Assembly (NCBI GenBank): GCA_001464765.1
Contig: LNDV01000022.1
Coordinates: 1-64,000, forward strand
Length of the DNA stretch: 64,000 nt
From: Betaproteobacteria bacterium Ga0077526
GTDB taxonomy: Bacteria > Pseudomonadota > Gammaproteobacteria > Burkholderiales > Ga0077523
Reading direction: 5' to 3'
Below are positions 36,984-46,783 of the stretch, one piece after another (the first letter of the stretch is position 1; each line of letters opens with the position of its first letter). The notes below the pieces were generated by a model. The model made no database searches, was not told where the DNA came from, and saw nothing but the letters and a program-made list of their open reading frames with translations. The translations under genes were made by a program, and so were the position numbers.

Positions 36984-37793
36984 ATGCCTTCCGACAATCA
37001 CGAGTACGTGCTGGTCACCGGCGACGCCGGCGCTGCCCGGCTGGCCCTGCTGCACGACACTTACGGCACCAACACGGAGTCGCTCCTGCGGGAACTGGGT
37101 CTCACCGCCGGCATGCGCGCGGCAGACCTCGGCTGCGGCACGGGCACGGTGTCGCGCTGGATGGCATCGATCGTTGGCCCATCCGGCGAGGTAGTGGGCG
37201 CCGATGTCAGCGCCGATCAGTTGGAGGTGGCCGCACGCGAGGCCGCGCGACTGGGTCTGCCGCAGCTGCGTCATGTGCAGGCAAGCGTCTACGACACGGG
37301 ACTGCCCCGCGACCACTTCGACCTGGTGTACTGCCGCTTTCTGCTGTGCCATGTCGGCGATCCGGCGGCCGGCGTACGCGAGATGCGCTCGATGCTGAGA
37401 CCCGGCGGAGTGCTGCTGTGCGAGGACGTCGATGTGGGCAGCGTGGAGTGCGATCCGCCGTCACCGCGCTACGACCGCATGCGCGACATCATGCTCGCGC
37501 TGGGCCGCTTTCGTGGCGTGGACTACTGCCTGGGCCCGCGCCTGCACCGGGTCTTCCGCGAAGCGGGTCTTGCCAATACCCAGGTCCGCATCGACCAGCC
37601 TGTACTGTCTCGGGGCGAACCCAAGCGATTCTGGGAGTACACCTTCCTGGAGGCGGCGCCCGCCATGTTGCGCGCCGGCCTCACGGATGAATCCGAACTG
37701 CGCGAACTGGCCGCGGAGATGGCCCGCGTGGCGAAAGACGAAAGCGTGATGGTGGCGCAGGCGAAGAAAGTGCAGGTCTGGGCGCGACGCTGA
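36984..37793 (+). CDS. Class I SAM-dependent methyltransferase, paralog of 7692-8531
   Basis: 269 residues. Motif I AADLGCGTG (46-54), GADVSADQ motif II, LRPGGVLLCED, and EPKRFWEYTFLE near the C terminus. It shares its architecture and many motifs with the methyltransferase at 7692. Its last 60 codons are duplicated at 39010-39222. Unlike the 7692 copy, the upstream DNA lacks the SARP-like direct repeat. Substrate unknown. Confidence 0.85.
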   Translation: MPSDNHEYVLVTGDAGAARLALLHDTYGTNTESLLRELGLTAGMRAADLGCGTGTVSRWMASIVGPSGEVVGADVSADQLEVAAREAARLGLPQLRHVQASVYDTGLPRDHFDLVYCRFLLCHVGDPAAGVREMRSMLRPGGVLLCEDVDVGSVECDPPSPRYDRMRDIMLALGRFRGVDYCLGPRLHRVFREAGLANTQVRIDQPVLSRGEPKRFWEYTFLEAAPAMLRAGLTDESELRELAAEMARVAKDESVMVAQAKKVQVWARR

Positions 37794-37931
37794 GACGTCT
37801 CGGTCCGACCAAGAGACGACGACTGCGTTCGCCGGCACCACGGAGCGGCTGGGGAACGCCGCGCGGCAAGCGGGGTGTTGGTTACCCTTTCCGTCGAGAC
37901 TCCAACTCGACCGCCCCACTCCGGATACACA

Positions 37932-38678
37932 TCAGGCTACCCGATCGAGTAAGTGCCGGGCGATGTCGCCGGCTTCCGCCGCAAGCCGGTGCGCCTTGGC
38001 CTGGAGCATGACCTTGGGCACTGCTCGGCTCTGCAGCTCGAGCGCAATCTCTTTCAGCAGTGCAGCGTCGTGAGAACGGGGATACGCCTGGCAGAACAGG
38101 ACGAGCCGACGCCAGGGATCCGAGTTCTCGCCACCACCACCAGACTGACGACCGTCGTATGAAGCGCTGGCGGGTGCCTGCGCTTCCACCACGGAGGACC
38201 GTCGTTCCAGGGACCACGCGACTGCGTCCGCGAGGTCCTGCAGTTCTCCCAGCATCTCGGTCGAGAAGTCGCGTGGCCGCGGGTCGATGAGACAGACCGT
38301 GCCCAGCGCCTGCCCACGAACGCGAACGGGTGCGCCGGCGTAGAAGCGAATTCCTGGAGGCCCTGTGACGAGAGGATTGTCCGCGAACCGGGGATCTCGT
38401 GTCGCGTCCTTCACCACCAAAGCGGTGTCGGTCGCCACGGCGTGCGCGCAGAAACTGAAATCCCGCGGTGTTTCGGGCACGTCAAGGCCCCGTCGAGATG
38501 CGAACCACTGACGCTCCTCGTCCACGAGGCTGACGAGGGCAATCGAGACACCAAAGAGCGACTGGCAGTACGCCGTGATCATGTCCAGCCGCTCATCGGG
38601 CGGAGAGTCGAGAATCGCGAGTTCGCGCAACACCTCGAGGCGCCGGGTCTCGTTGGGCGGTATCGGTGGTGTCGTCAT
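37932..38678 (-). CDS. GAF-domain protein
   Basis: 248 residues. A single GAF domain at about 20-165 with the pattern FGVSIALVSLVDEERQWF, FCAHAV and the LGTVCLIDPRPRDFS end, as in GAF proteins with bacteriophytochrome- or sensor-like N termini. The C-terminal third is helical without an output enzyme. GGAGGAG sits before the ATG. It may bind a small ligand and act through a partner. Confidence 0.8.
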   Translation of the reverse strand: MTTPPIPPNETRRLEVLRELAILDSPPDERLDMITAYCQSLFGVSIALVSLVDEERQWFASRRGLDVPETPRDFSFCAHAVATDTALVVKDATRDPRFADNPLVTGPPGIRFYAGAPVRVRGQALGTVCLIDPRPRDFSTEMLGELQDLADAVAWSLERRSSVVEAQAPASASYDGRQSGGGGENSDPWRRLVLFCQAYPRSHDAALLKEIALELQSRAVPKVMLQAKAHRLAAEAGDIARHLLDRVA

Positions 38679-39009
38679 GGAGTCTCCTCCGCCAGGCGAC
38701 CCTCGGACTGGGCACCGACCGCCTCACCGCCTTGGCACCGCGCCTGGACGGCAATCCCTCTTTTCTCGAGACTCGCCCAACTCGGCCGCCACGGCGAACC
38801 CATGCGCCCGGACCTCGTGCCGACTGGCTTGCACTGCATTGCGACTCCCGAAATTGACGCCTGAACCAGGGGGGGTATCGGCGAGTCAGCACCCTACTTG
38901 ATGGCCGCAAGCGTCAACGGACGCATCGGGGCACAGTTTCGGAGAGTCCACTTCGCTTCCACGACGGACGAATCGTGCGGCGCTACCCTTAGTCACCCTT
39001 GGCCGAGCC
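38679..39009. other. Gene-free stretch before the methyltransferase fragment
   Basis: About 330 bases with short open frames only; no domain, repeat or hairpin recognised. Confidence 0.4.
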
Positions 39010-39222
39010 GCAGGTGCGGCTCGATCAGCCGGTGCTGTCATGGGCGAACCCAAGCGATTCCAGGAGTACACCTTTCTGGAGGCAGCCCCGGCCATGCTGC
39101 GGGCCGGACTCACGAACGAGTCCGAACTGCGCGAACTGGTCGCAGAGATGGCGCGCGTGGCGAACGACGATAACGTGATGGTGGCGCAGGCGAAGAAGGT
39201 GCAGGTCTGGGCGCGACGCTGA
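39010..39222 (+). pseudogene. 3' fragment of a methyltransferase gene
   Basis: The last 60 codons (39040-39222) encode a near copy of the C terminus of the methyltransferase at 36984-37793, from EPKRF to VQVWARR, with only a few changes (for instance W to Q in the WEY motif). DNA similarity extends upstream to about 39010, where it ends abruptly. The SAM-binding part is absent, so it is a duplication remnant lying about 1.2 kb past the intact gene, on the same strand. Confidence 0.8.
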
Positions 39223-39328
39223 GCGTGTTCTGCAATGGCTTTGAATTTCGGCGCTACGGCACCTCGATCTTTGGCAGAATCGGGGCACCGTGCGGTCGCG
39301 GACCGCGCCAATTCCTGGAGATCGCCCG

Positions 39329-40390
39329 ATGTCCGACCGTGTCCTCGCAGCCATCCTTGCCGCTCTGTTCCTCCCTCTGTGTGCCCTGCCTACGGCGGCC
39401 AACGCAGCCGGTCGCCTGAACATCCTCACCTGGGAAGGCTACGCGGACGCGAGCTTCGTCAAGCCGTTCACCGACAAGACGGGCTGCACCGTGAAGGCCA
39501 CGTACGTGGGCTCCGGGGATGAATTCGTCGCCAAGCTGGTCGGCGGTGGCGCCATCTTCGACCTGGCCAGCCCGCAGAGCGACATCACCCGCCGGCTGGT
39601 GGATGCCGGTGCCGTCGAGGCCGTGGACCTCGGGAGGGTCCCCAATGCCGCCAAGCTGAGCGCGGTGTTCCAGCGGCCGGCGTGGCTCGAGAAGGACGGC
39701 AAGACCTGGGGCGTGCCTTACACCTTCGGGGTCGTCCGCATCATCGTCGACGCCGACAAGGTGCCCAACCCGCCCCAGTCCCTCGAAGTCCTGTGGTCCG
39801 ACAAGTACAAGGGCAAGGTGTCCATGTGGGACGACCTCGAAACCGTGTACACGGCGGCCCGGCTCGCCGGCGTGAAGGACGTCTACAACATGACGGACGC
39901 CGAGCTGGCGAAGGCAAAGGAACTGCTGCTGCGCCAGAAGCCCATGGTCAAGAAGTACTGGTTCACCGCCGGCGAACTCGACACCCTGCTGGCCAACCGC
40001 GAGGTCTGGGTCGCCAACGCCTGGGAGACCAACCTGGTGAACGCCTGGCGAGCCGGGCGCAACATCGTCGAGATCGTGCCGAAGGAAGGGCGCGGCGCCT
40101 GGACCGACAGCTGGATGATCGCCCGTGGCGCGGGCAAGAACCCGTGTGTGTATCAGTGGCTGGACTACACGGCCACGCCAGAGGCACAGGCTGCCGGCCA
40201 CAAGGTGACAGGGTTCGGCTACTCGAACCCCGGCATGCTCGACAAGCTCGACCCGCAGACCCGCGGCTACCTCAAGCGCCTGCAGATGGACGACCCTGCG
40301 ATCCTGACGCGGGTGAACTGGTGGCAGACGGTGAAGCGCCGCAATCTCTACCTCGAAACCTGGAACCAGGTGAAGGCGGCAGCAAACTGA
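39329..40390 (+). CDS. Spermidine/putrescine-type ABC transporter substrate-binding protein
   Basis: 353 residues. Signal peptide ending near ANA (about residue 27), then the PotD-like start RLNILTWEGYADASFVKPF and the YTFGVVRIIVDADKV segment. GGAG lies eight bases before the ATG at 39329. First gene of a four-gene importer operon. Ligand could be a polyamine, betaine or another cation; the polyamine-binding acidic pocket cannot be confirmed by eye. Confidence 0.88.
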   Translation: MSDRVLAAILAALFLPLCALPTAANAAGRLNILTWEGYADASFVKPFTDKTGCTVKATYVGSGDEFVAKLVGGGAIFDLASPQSDITRRLVDAGAVEAVDLGRVPNAAKLSAVFQRPAWLEKDGKTWGVPYTFGVVRIIVDADKVPNPPQSLEVLWSDKYKGKVSMWDDLETVYTAARLAGVKDVYNMTDAELAKAKELLLRQKPMVKKYWFTAGELDTLLANREVWVANAWETNLVNAWRAGRNIVEIVPKEGRGAWTDSWMIARGAGKNPCVYQWLDYTATPEAQAAGHKVTGFGYSNPGMLDKLDPQTRGYLKRLQMDDPAILTRVNWWQTVKRRNLYLETWNQVKAAAN

Positions 40391-40406
40391 CGCGCGGGCA
40401 CCCGCT

Positions 40407-41498
40407 GTGTCCCTGGAACTCTCCGGGCTCGTCAAGTCGTTCCGCGGCCCCCACGGCACCCAGCGTGCCGTCGACGGGGTGGACCTCGTCATCCCGCGCG
40501 GGGAGTTCGTGTCCATGATCGGCTCCTCGGGCTGCGGCAAGACCACCACGCTACGGCTGATCGCCGGGCTCGAGACGCCCGACTCGGGCAGCATCGTGCA
40601 CGAAGGGCGAGAAATCACCCACGTGCCCGCCGCGCGCCGCGGACTGCGCATGATGTTCCAGGACTACGCCCTCTTCCCCCACATGACGGTGGGAGAGAAC
40701 GTCGCGTTCGGCCTGCGGGTCCGGGCGCAGCGAGGCCGCCATTCCGCCGCCGAAATCGACCGCCTCGTCGACGAGCATCTGGAACTGGTGCATCTGCCCG
40801 GCGTCCGCAACCGGCGGCCGAACGAGCTCTCCGGGGGACAGCGCCAGCGGGTGGCGCTCGCGCGCGCCCTCGTCACCCGCCCCGATGTGCTGCTGTTCGA
40901 CGAGCCGCTCGGCGCTCTCGACGCCGGTCTGCGCCGCGCCATGCAGTTCGAACTCAAGCGGCTGCATGCCGAACTGGGCAAGACCTTCATCTACGTCACC
41001 CACGACCAGGAAGAAGCCCTCGCCATCAGCGATCGCATCGCCGTGATGCACGAGGGCCGGGTGCTTCAGTACGCGCCACCCGACGAGATCTACTTCCAGC
41101 CCACCACGCGGTATGTGGCGCGCTTCGTCGGCTCCACCAATCTGCTGGACGGCGAACTCGCCGGCCGCGATGGCGCGCTGGGGGCCGTGCGGCTCCGCAA
41201 CGGCACGGTCGTACGCGGCCTCGTCGCCACGGGTCTGCCGGACACCAAGGTGTCGGCAATGATTCGCGCCGACCGCATCGACCTGGTCGCCGAGGGGCCG
41301 TCAGCCATGCTGAGCGGGCGGGTGCGGGAGCGACTTTTTCTGGGCACCCATGACGAATTCCAGGTGGACGTCGATGGCCTCGATGTCGACCTGACCGTGC
41401 ACATGAGCCGGCGCCGCGATGCGTCTGTGGCGCCAGGCGTTGGCGCGCGGGTGGGGCTGCGATGGGCGGAAGAGGACGTGCGCGTCCTGTCGGACTGA
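40407..41498 (+). CDS. potA: Spermidine/putrescine-type ABC transporter ATPase
   Basis: 363 residues. Walker A GSSGCGKTT (39-47), Q-loop FQDYALFPH, signature LSGGQRQRVALARAL, Walker B LLFDEPLGALD, H-loop VTHDQEEAL, and a C-terminal TOBE regulatory domain (VSAMIRADRIDL). GTG start 16 bases after the binding-protein gene. It matches PotA-type ATPases in length and order; the symbol reflects the family, not a proven substrate. Confidence 0.87.
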   Translation: MSLELSGLVKSFRGPHGTQRAVDGVDLVIPRGEFVSMIGSSGCGKTTTLRLIAGLETPDSGSIVHEGREITHVPAARRGLRMMFQDYALFPHMTVGENVAFGLRVRAQRGRHSAAEIDRLVDEHLELVHLPGVRNRRPNELSGGQRQRVALARALVTRPDVLLFDEPLGALDAGLRRAMQFELKRLHAELGKTFIYVTHDQEEALAISDRIAVMHEGRVLQYAPPDEIYFQPTTRYVARFVGSTNLLDGELAGRDGALGAVRLRNGTVVRGLVATGLPDTKVSAMIRADRIDLVAEGPSAMLSGRVRERLFLGTHDEFQVDVDGLDVDLTVHMSRRRDASVAPGVGARVGLRWAEEDVRVLSD

Positions 41499-41505
41499 AC
41501 CCGCC

Positions 41506-42411
41506 ATGAGCGCCGAAGCCCTCGCCCCGATTCCGGATGTCCGCCGCGAGGCCCGCAACGCTGAACGGCGCCGGCTGCTGCTCTGGCTCGGCCCGCCCGC
41601 GGCGTGGTTCGCGGTCTTCATGCTGCTGCCGCATCTGAGCCTGCTGTACGTCAGCCTCGGGCACATGGACTACGTCGACTTCGTGCCCGGCTTCTCGGCC
41701 GCCAACTACGTCAAGATCTTCACCGTCGAGCCCTACCTCGGGGTGACCTTCAAGTCCTTCAATAACGGCCTGATGACCGCAGTCCTCGCCTCGCTGATCG
41801 CCTACCCGCTCGCCCTGTGGATGGCCTTCGGTGTTTCCTCGGCCAGAGCCCGCGCACTCGTATCCGTGCTGGTCATCCTGCCCTGGCTCGCCAGCTACAT
41901 GGTGAAGGCCTATGCCTGGAAAACCATCCTGGGAACCCAGGGCGTCGTGAACTCCCTGCTCGTGAGCGCCGGCGTGGTCGCGGAACCGCTCGAAACCCTG
42001 ATGTACAGCCGCTTCGCCGTCATCCTCACGCTCACCTACATCTTCACGCCGTTCTGCGTGATCTCCATCTATGCGCAGCTCGAGCGCATTCCCCCGTCCC
42101 TGATCGAGGCTGCGCGGAACCTCGGCGCGACGGACCTCGAGATCTTGAGGCGTATCGTCCTGCCGATCAGCATCCCCGGTGTGTTCGCGGGGGCGGTCAT
42201 CGTGTTCTCGCTCGCCTTCAGCGACTTCATCACCAGCACCCTCGTCGGCGGGCCGAGCGACCTGATGATCTCCAGCATCATGATCAATCTCTTCGGGGTC
42301 TCCATGGACCGCCCGCTCGCATCCGCCATCGGCTTCCTGATGCTCGCTCTCGCCGCCGTGCTGCTGGTCACCATGCAGTGGGTCGAGAAGCGCGTGCAGG
42401 TGAGGTTCTAG
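41506..42411 (+). CDS. potB: ABC transporter permease, PotB type
   Basis: 301 residues with six membrane helices. The EAA coupling loop is LIEAARNLGATDLEILRRIVLPISIPG (about 195-221). ATG at 41506, seven bases after the potA stop. Works with the following PotC-like permease. Confidence 0.87.
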   Translation: MSAEALAPIPDVRREARNAERRRLLLWLGPPAAWFAVFMLLPHLSLLYVSLGHMDYVDFVPGFSAANYVKIFTVEPYLGVTFKSFNNGLMTAVLASLIAYPLALWMAFGVSSARARALVSVLVILPWLASYMVKAYAWKTILGTQGVVNSLLVSAGVVAEPLETLMYSRFAVILTLTYIFTPFCVISIYAQLERIPPSLIEAARNLGATDLEILRRIVLPISIPGVFAGAVIVFSLAFSDFITSTLVGGPSDLMISSIMINLFGVSMDRPLASAIGFLMLALAAVLLVTMQWVEKRVQVRF

Positions 42412-42412
42412 G

Positions 42413-43225
42413 ATGTCGGCCGGGCGCCACTCGCTGTGCACGGGTTGGCCCTGGACTGCCGCGGCGATGGCCGTCCTCGGCTTCCTGTACGCGCCCATCG
42501 TCGTCATGGTGGTGCTGTCCTTCAACACCAGTCACGTGCTCGGTCTGCCCATGGAGGGATTCACCTTCGACTGGTACTTCCGATTTCTGGGCAACGAGGA
42601 CGTGGTGGAATCCATCGTCAACGGCACCCTGGTTGCCGTGGCCTGTGTGGTGGTGAGCATCGGCTTCGGCCTGCCGGCCGCCATGGCGCTGGACCGCTTC
42701 GAGTTCCCCGGCAAGGCGATCTTCCGGCGCATCGTCCTGCTGCCGCTGATCCTCCCGGGCGTCACCACGGGGGTCGCCCTGCTCAATTTTTTCGTGCTCG
42801 CGAACGTGCCGATGTCACTCTGGACCATCGTCACGGGCGTGGGCACCGCACTGATCGCCGTGGCCATCACGGAGATCTTCGCCCGGCTCCAGCAGATCGG
42901 GCGCTCCCAGGAGGAGGCGGCCCTGAATCTCGGCGCGACCCACTTCGAGGTGTTCCTCCGCATCACCCTGCCCAACATCGCGTCGGCAGTGGCGGGCGCT
43001 GCGCTGATCGCCTTCGCCATCGCGTTCGACGAGCTTGCCGCGACCTACCTGCTGACCGGTCGCGATGTCACCTTGCCCATGCAGCTCTGGTCGATGATCC
43101 GCCGCGAGGTCACGCCCGAGATCAACGCCATTGCCTCGGCCGTCCTGGCGGTGTCGCTGGTGCTGCTCGTCGCCGGAATGTGGTTGTCCCGGGGCGCCCA
43201 GCTCCGGGGCACCAGGGCTGCCTGA
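42413..43225 (+). CDS. potC: ABC transporter permease, PotC type
   Basis: 270 residues, six membrane helices. The EAA loop reads SQEEAALNLGATHFEVFLRITLPNI. The extracytoplasmic FNTSHVLGLPMEGFTFDWY pattern near residue 40 is characteristic of PotC-like permeases. It starts one base after the potB stop. Confidence 0.87.
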   Translation: MSAGRHSLCTGWPWTAAAMAVLGFLYAPIVVMVVLSFNTSHVLGLPMEGFTFDWYFRFLGNEDVVESIVNGTLVAVACVVVSIGFGLPAAMALDRFEFPGKAIFRRIVLLPLILPGVTTGVALLNFFVLANVPMSLWTIVTGVGTALIAVAITEIFARLQQIGRSQEEAALNLGATHFEVFLRITLPNIASAVAGAALIAFAIAFDELAATYLLTGRDVTLPMQLWSMIRREVTPEINAIASAVLAVSLVLLVAGMWLSRGAQLRGTRAA

Positions 43226-43276
43226 GCCAGCCCGGCCGGCGCATACTCGCCCGCTCTCTTTCTGCCTGTCGCGACC

Positions 43277-44962
43277 ATGCCCCTCGATCGATACCTGCGC
43301 CACGAAGAACTCACGCAGGCGCTGCATCAGCTTGCGGTCGAGCATCCGCATCTCTTCATCGTCGAGAGCATCGGCCATAGCTGGGAAGGTCGTGACATCT
43401 GGCTCGTGACGGCAACGGCCGCCGCGACAGGCCCCGCCCGCGACAAGCCGGCGCTCTGGGTGGACGGCAACATCCACGCGACCGAGGTTGCCGGCGCCAT
43501 GGCGTGCCTGCATTTTCTGCAGCACCTCGCGCGCGAGTACGGCCGCGACGCCGACGTGACCCGCGCGTTGGACACGCGGGCCTTCTACGTCGCGCCGCGC
43601 CTCAACCCGGACGGCGCGGAATGGGCCCTGGCCGATCGCCCGAAGTTCATCCGATCCTCCACCCGACCCTATCCCCACGATGAAGAGCCCCGGGGTGGCC
43701 TCAAGTACGAAGACGTGGACGGCGACGGTCGCGCGCTCACGATGCGTATTCGCGATGCGAACGGCCCCTGGAAGACATCGGATCGCGACCCACGCCTGCT
43801 GGTGCGACGCGACCCCGCGGAGGTGGGCGGGGTCTACTACCGGCTGCTGCCCGAGGGCCGGATCGACGAGTGGGACGGCGTGACGGTCCGCATGCAGGCG
43901 CGCAAGGAACAGCTCGACCTCAACCGCAACTACCCGGCCGGCTGGCGCCAGGAGCACGAACAGTTCGGCGCGGGGCCGTATCCGGCCTCGGAGCCGGAAG
44001 TGCAGGCGGCGGTGAAATTCATCGCTGGACATCCGAACATCACCGGGGGCGTCGCGTTCCATACCTACAGCGGTGTCCTGCTGCGGCCCTACTCGCACCA
44101 CGCCGACGACACGTTGCCGGTGGAGGACCTGTGGACGTACCAGAAGATCGGCGCGCGGGGCACGGAGCTGACCGGCTACCCGAACATTTCGGTGTTCCAC
44201 GATTTCCGCTATCACCCGAAAGAAGTCATCACCGGTGCGTTCGACGACTGGCTCTACGATCACCAGGGCGTGTTCGCCTGGACCGTGGAGATCTGGAGCC
44301 CGCAGCGCGAGGCCGGCATCACCGACTACAAGTTCATCGAGTGGTACCGGGAGCACCCCGTCGAGGACGATCTGAAGCTCCTCGCGTGGAACGACGACGT
44401 GCTGGGCGGCAAGGGTTTCGTCGACTGGTATGCGTTTGATCATCCGCAGCTCGGCCCGGTGGAGATCGGCGGCTGGGATTCGATGTACACGTGGAGCAAT
44501 CCGCCGCCGGCGCTGCTCGAACGGGAAGTGAACCGCTTTCCGGCGTGGCTCGTATGGCTCGCGCTGATTTCGCCGCGGCTCGAGCTCTTCGGCGCGACCG
44601 CCACGGCCCTGGGCGGCGACACCTATCGTGTCCGGCTCGTGGTTCACAACACCGGCTGGCTGCCCACCTACGTCACCAAGATCGCACAGAAGAACAAGCG
44701 CAGCCGTGGCCTCGTCTGCGAGATCGAGTTGCCGGACGGCGTGACCCTCGAGAGCGGCCGCGTGCGCGTGGAAGCGGGAGAGCTCGAAGGTCGTGCCTAC
44801 AAGTCCGCATCGCCCTCGAGCTGGGGCGGCTGGGGCGGCGACATGACCGTCGATCGGGCCAAGGTGGAATGGGTGATTCGCGGCGCCCCGGGAACGCAGG
44901 TCGGGCTGGTGGCCCGGCACGATCGGGCCGGCCTCGTGCGCACGGTCGTGACGCTGGGTTGA
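43277..44962 (+). CDS. M14 family zinc carboxypeptidase
   Basis: 561 residues. Zinc ligands H67 and E70 (GNIHATE) and the later FHTYSG histidine near residue 262; substrate-binding LNRNYPAGW; the catalytic glutamate is likely the one in TVEIWSP near residue 337. The C-terminal 120 residues form a beta-rich extension. No signal peptide, so likely cytoplasmic. 51 bases after potC, it may belong to the importer operon and process imported peptides or amino-acid conjugates. Confidence 0.87.
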   Translation: MPLDRYLRHEELTQALHQLAVEHPHLFIVESIGHSWEGRDIWLVTATAAATGPARDKPALWVDGNIHATEVAGAMACLHFLQHLAREYGRDADVTRALDTRAFYVAPRLNPDGAEWALADRPKFIRSSTRPYPHDEEPRGGLKYEDVDGDGRALTMRIRDANGPWKTSDRDPRLLVRRDPAEVGGVYYRLLPEGRIDEWDGVTVRMQARKEQLDLNRNYPAGWRQEHEQFGAGPYPASEPEVQAAVKFIAGHPNITGGVAFHTYSGVLLRPYSHHADDTLPVEDLWTYQKIGARGTELTGYPNISVFHDFRYHPKEVITGAFDDWLYDHQGVFAWTVEIWSPQREAGITDYKFIEWYREHPVEDDLKLLAWNDDVLGGKGFVDWYAFDHPQLGPVEIGGWDSMYTWSNPPPALLEREVNRFPAWLVWLALISPRLELFGATATALGGDTYRVRLVVHNTGWLPTYVTKIAQKNKRSRGLVCEIELPDGVTLESGRVRVEAGELEGRAYKSASPSSWGGWGGDMTVDRAKVEWVIRGAPGTQVGLVARHDRAGLVRTVVTLG

Positions 44963-45023
44963 CCGTCAGCGAGCGGAACAATCGAGCGTGCCGTGATGGC
45001 CCGCAGGCCGGGACTCCCGAAGC

Positions 45024-46169
45024 TCAGCTGCCCTTCCAGGTGAACGGAAACAGCAACTGTCGCCAGAACCCGTTGGGCACGTAATCTCCCAGCACACCGT
45101 AACGCGCCGGCCATTCCCTATCGCTCTGCACGGCGGTGCCGAAGAGGTGATCCAGGAAGGCGAAGTGGGCCGCGTAGTTCTTGTCGAGCGCCTCGGTGTC
45201 CTGACTGTGGTGCCAATGGTGGAAGTTGGGCGTGACGATCACGTAGCGCAGCGGCCCCAGACGCACACTGACGTTGGCGTGGTTGAACACGGCCTGGAAA
45301 CCGACGATGACGATGTAGGCGTCGATCACGTCCTTGCTGAAGCCCAGCACGAAGATCGGCGCGAGCACCAGCGTACGCGTGAGCAGCAGCTCGAGGACGT
45401 GCTGCCGGGAACCGGCCATCCAGTCCATGCTCTTCGCGCTGTGGTGCACCGCGTGCAGGCGCCACAGCACAGGCACCTCGTGATAGGCGCGGTGGGTCCA
45501 GTACTGGACGAAGTCCGCGACGAAGACGATCAGGAACAGGCTCACCACGAAGGGCAGATCGCGCACCCAGGCCTGCAGGCCATCCTTGACCGCCCAGCCG
45601 AAGAGCTTGTGCACCAGCAGATTCACGGCCAGCAGCACGAAGCCCACTAGCATGTGATTGACGATGAAGTGGTGGAAGTCGGTCTGCCACTCCTCCCGGA
45701 ACACCGGCTGGTCGCGGCGCAGTGGAAAGAGCTTCTCGATGAACACGAAAATCAAGGTGCTGCCGAGCAGATCGAGGATGAACCAGTCCAGGCCGATGTA
45801 GGGTGTGCCGTCCGGAAAGGCGGGATCCACCTCGACCTTGTGCCCCCCGAGGAGGAGGGTCAGCGCGATCAGTACGAAAGTCCCGGCCGAAAGCCAGCGC
45901 ACCCGCCCGAGGACCACATTGAGAAGCGCGATGGCGCCGGAGATCACAAGCGACCAGTAGAGCAGCTGGCGCATCACGTCCACGTTGTAGCTCTTCCGCA
46001 GTTCGGGCGTGGTGAGGTATTCGGGAAAGTGGAAGGCGAGCACGCCGAGGAAACACAGGATTGCCAGCGACAGCGCAATGACTCCCGCGGCCAAGCCGCG
46101 GCCGTTGCGGATCGGACCATGGGATTCGGTCAGGCGGTTGAGCTTGTCGAGGGGGGCCTTGTCGATCAT
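45024..46169 (-). CDS. Sterol desaturase / fatty acid hydroxylase superfamily membrane enzyme (second)
   Basis: 381 residues. Several membrane helices and histidine clusters HRAYH (about 225), HAVHH (about 239) and HHWHH (about 316), the di-iron ligands of the superfamily. Longer N-terminal membrane part than the homolog at 15394. No linked regulator. Substrate unknown. Confidence 0.86.
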   Translation of the reverse strand: MIDKAPLDKLNRLTESHGPIRNGRGLAAGVIALSLAILCFLGVLAFHFPEYLTTPELRKSYNVDVMRQLLYWSLVISGAIALLNVVLGRVRWLSAGTFVLIALTLLLGGHKVEVDPAFPDGTPYIGLDWFILDLLGSTLIFVFIEKLFPLRRDQPVFREEWQTDFHHFIVNHMLVGFVLLAVNLLVHKLFGWAVKDGLQAWVRDLPFVVSLFLIVFVADFVQYWTHRAYHEVPVLWRLHAVHHSAKSMDWMAGSRQHVLELLLTRTLVLAPIFVLGFSKDVIDAYIVIVGFQAVFNHANVSVRLGPLRYVIVTPNFHHWHHSQDTEALDKNYAAHFAFLDHLFGTAVQSDREWPARYGVLGDYVPNGFWRQLLFPFTWKGS

Positions 46170-46250
46170 CGGCGTGCTCCGGCTTCAGGAAAGTAAGCCG
46201 AAGTATAGAAGGAAGCCAACCCCGCCCCGGGCGAGGCGGCGACCCGAGTC

Positions 46251-46640
46251 TCAGTCGGGCATGGCCCGGCTCGCATTCATGGCCACCATGCCCTTGATGA
46301 TGCGGTAGAGGAACCACGCCGAGATGACCGCCCAGGCAATGGCACCAGGCAGGTAGAGCAACAGAAACAGCGGAAACGTGACCGCGTAGAGGACACCCGC
46401 CCAGATCACGGTGCGGATGCGCCACGAAAAATGGCTCGCCTGCCAGCTGCCCTCGGCTTCGCCTTTCTTCACCAGATCGATGACCAGGGCCACGATCAGC
46501 ACACCCGCCCCCACCTGCGCGCCCGGGATCACGGCGGCCACGGCCACGATGAGGTGCAGCACGTAACTCACCCAGCCCACGGTCTTCAGGGATTCGGCCT
46601 TCTCGTCGTTCGCCGTCCCGACGTCGATCCTTTCGCTCAT
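46251..46640 (-). CDS. Small DUF4870-like membrane protein
   Basis: 129 residues with three hydrophobic segments (about 22-45, 47-60, 80-115) and a cytoplasmic loop DLVKKGEAEGSWQASHFSWRIRT, the pattern of DUF4870-type proteins. AGGAAG precedes the ATG at 46640. Function unknown. Confidence 0.7.
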   Translation of the reverse strand: MSERIDVGTANDEKAESLKTVGWVSYVLHLIVAVAAVIPGAQVGAGVLIVALVIDLVKKGEAEGSWQASHFSWRIRTVIWAGVLYAVTFPLFLLLYLPGAIAWAVISAWFLYRIIKGMVAMNASRAMPD

Positions 46641-46783
46641 GTCACTTCCTTTCGGAATCGTGTTCTGCTGCCAGTGAGCCACCGCCCAGCGCGGGTGCTC
46701 TCCTTCCGGGCAATGCGGGCCCTCGCCACCAGCCTGCGATCGTCAGCAGGGCGATCGACTTTCGTTCGCTCGCCCTGCCGCCG

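Noticed and set aside
42815..44920. Open frame of 701 codons on the minus strand
   Set aside because: Antisense to the PotC-like and M14 carboxypeptidase genes, whose motifs are intact.
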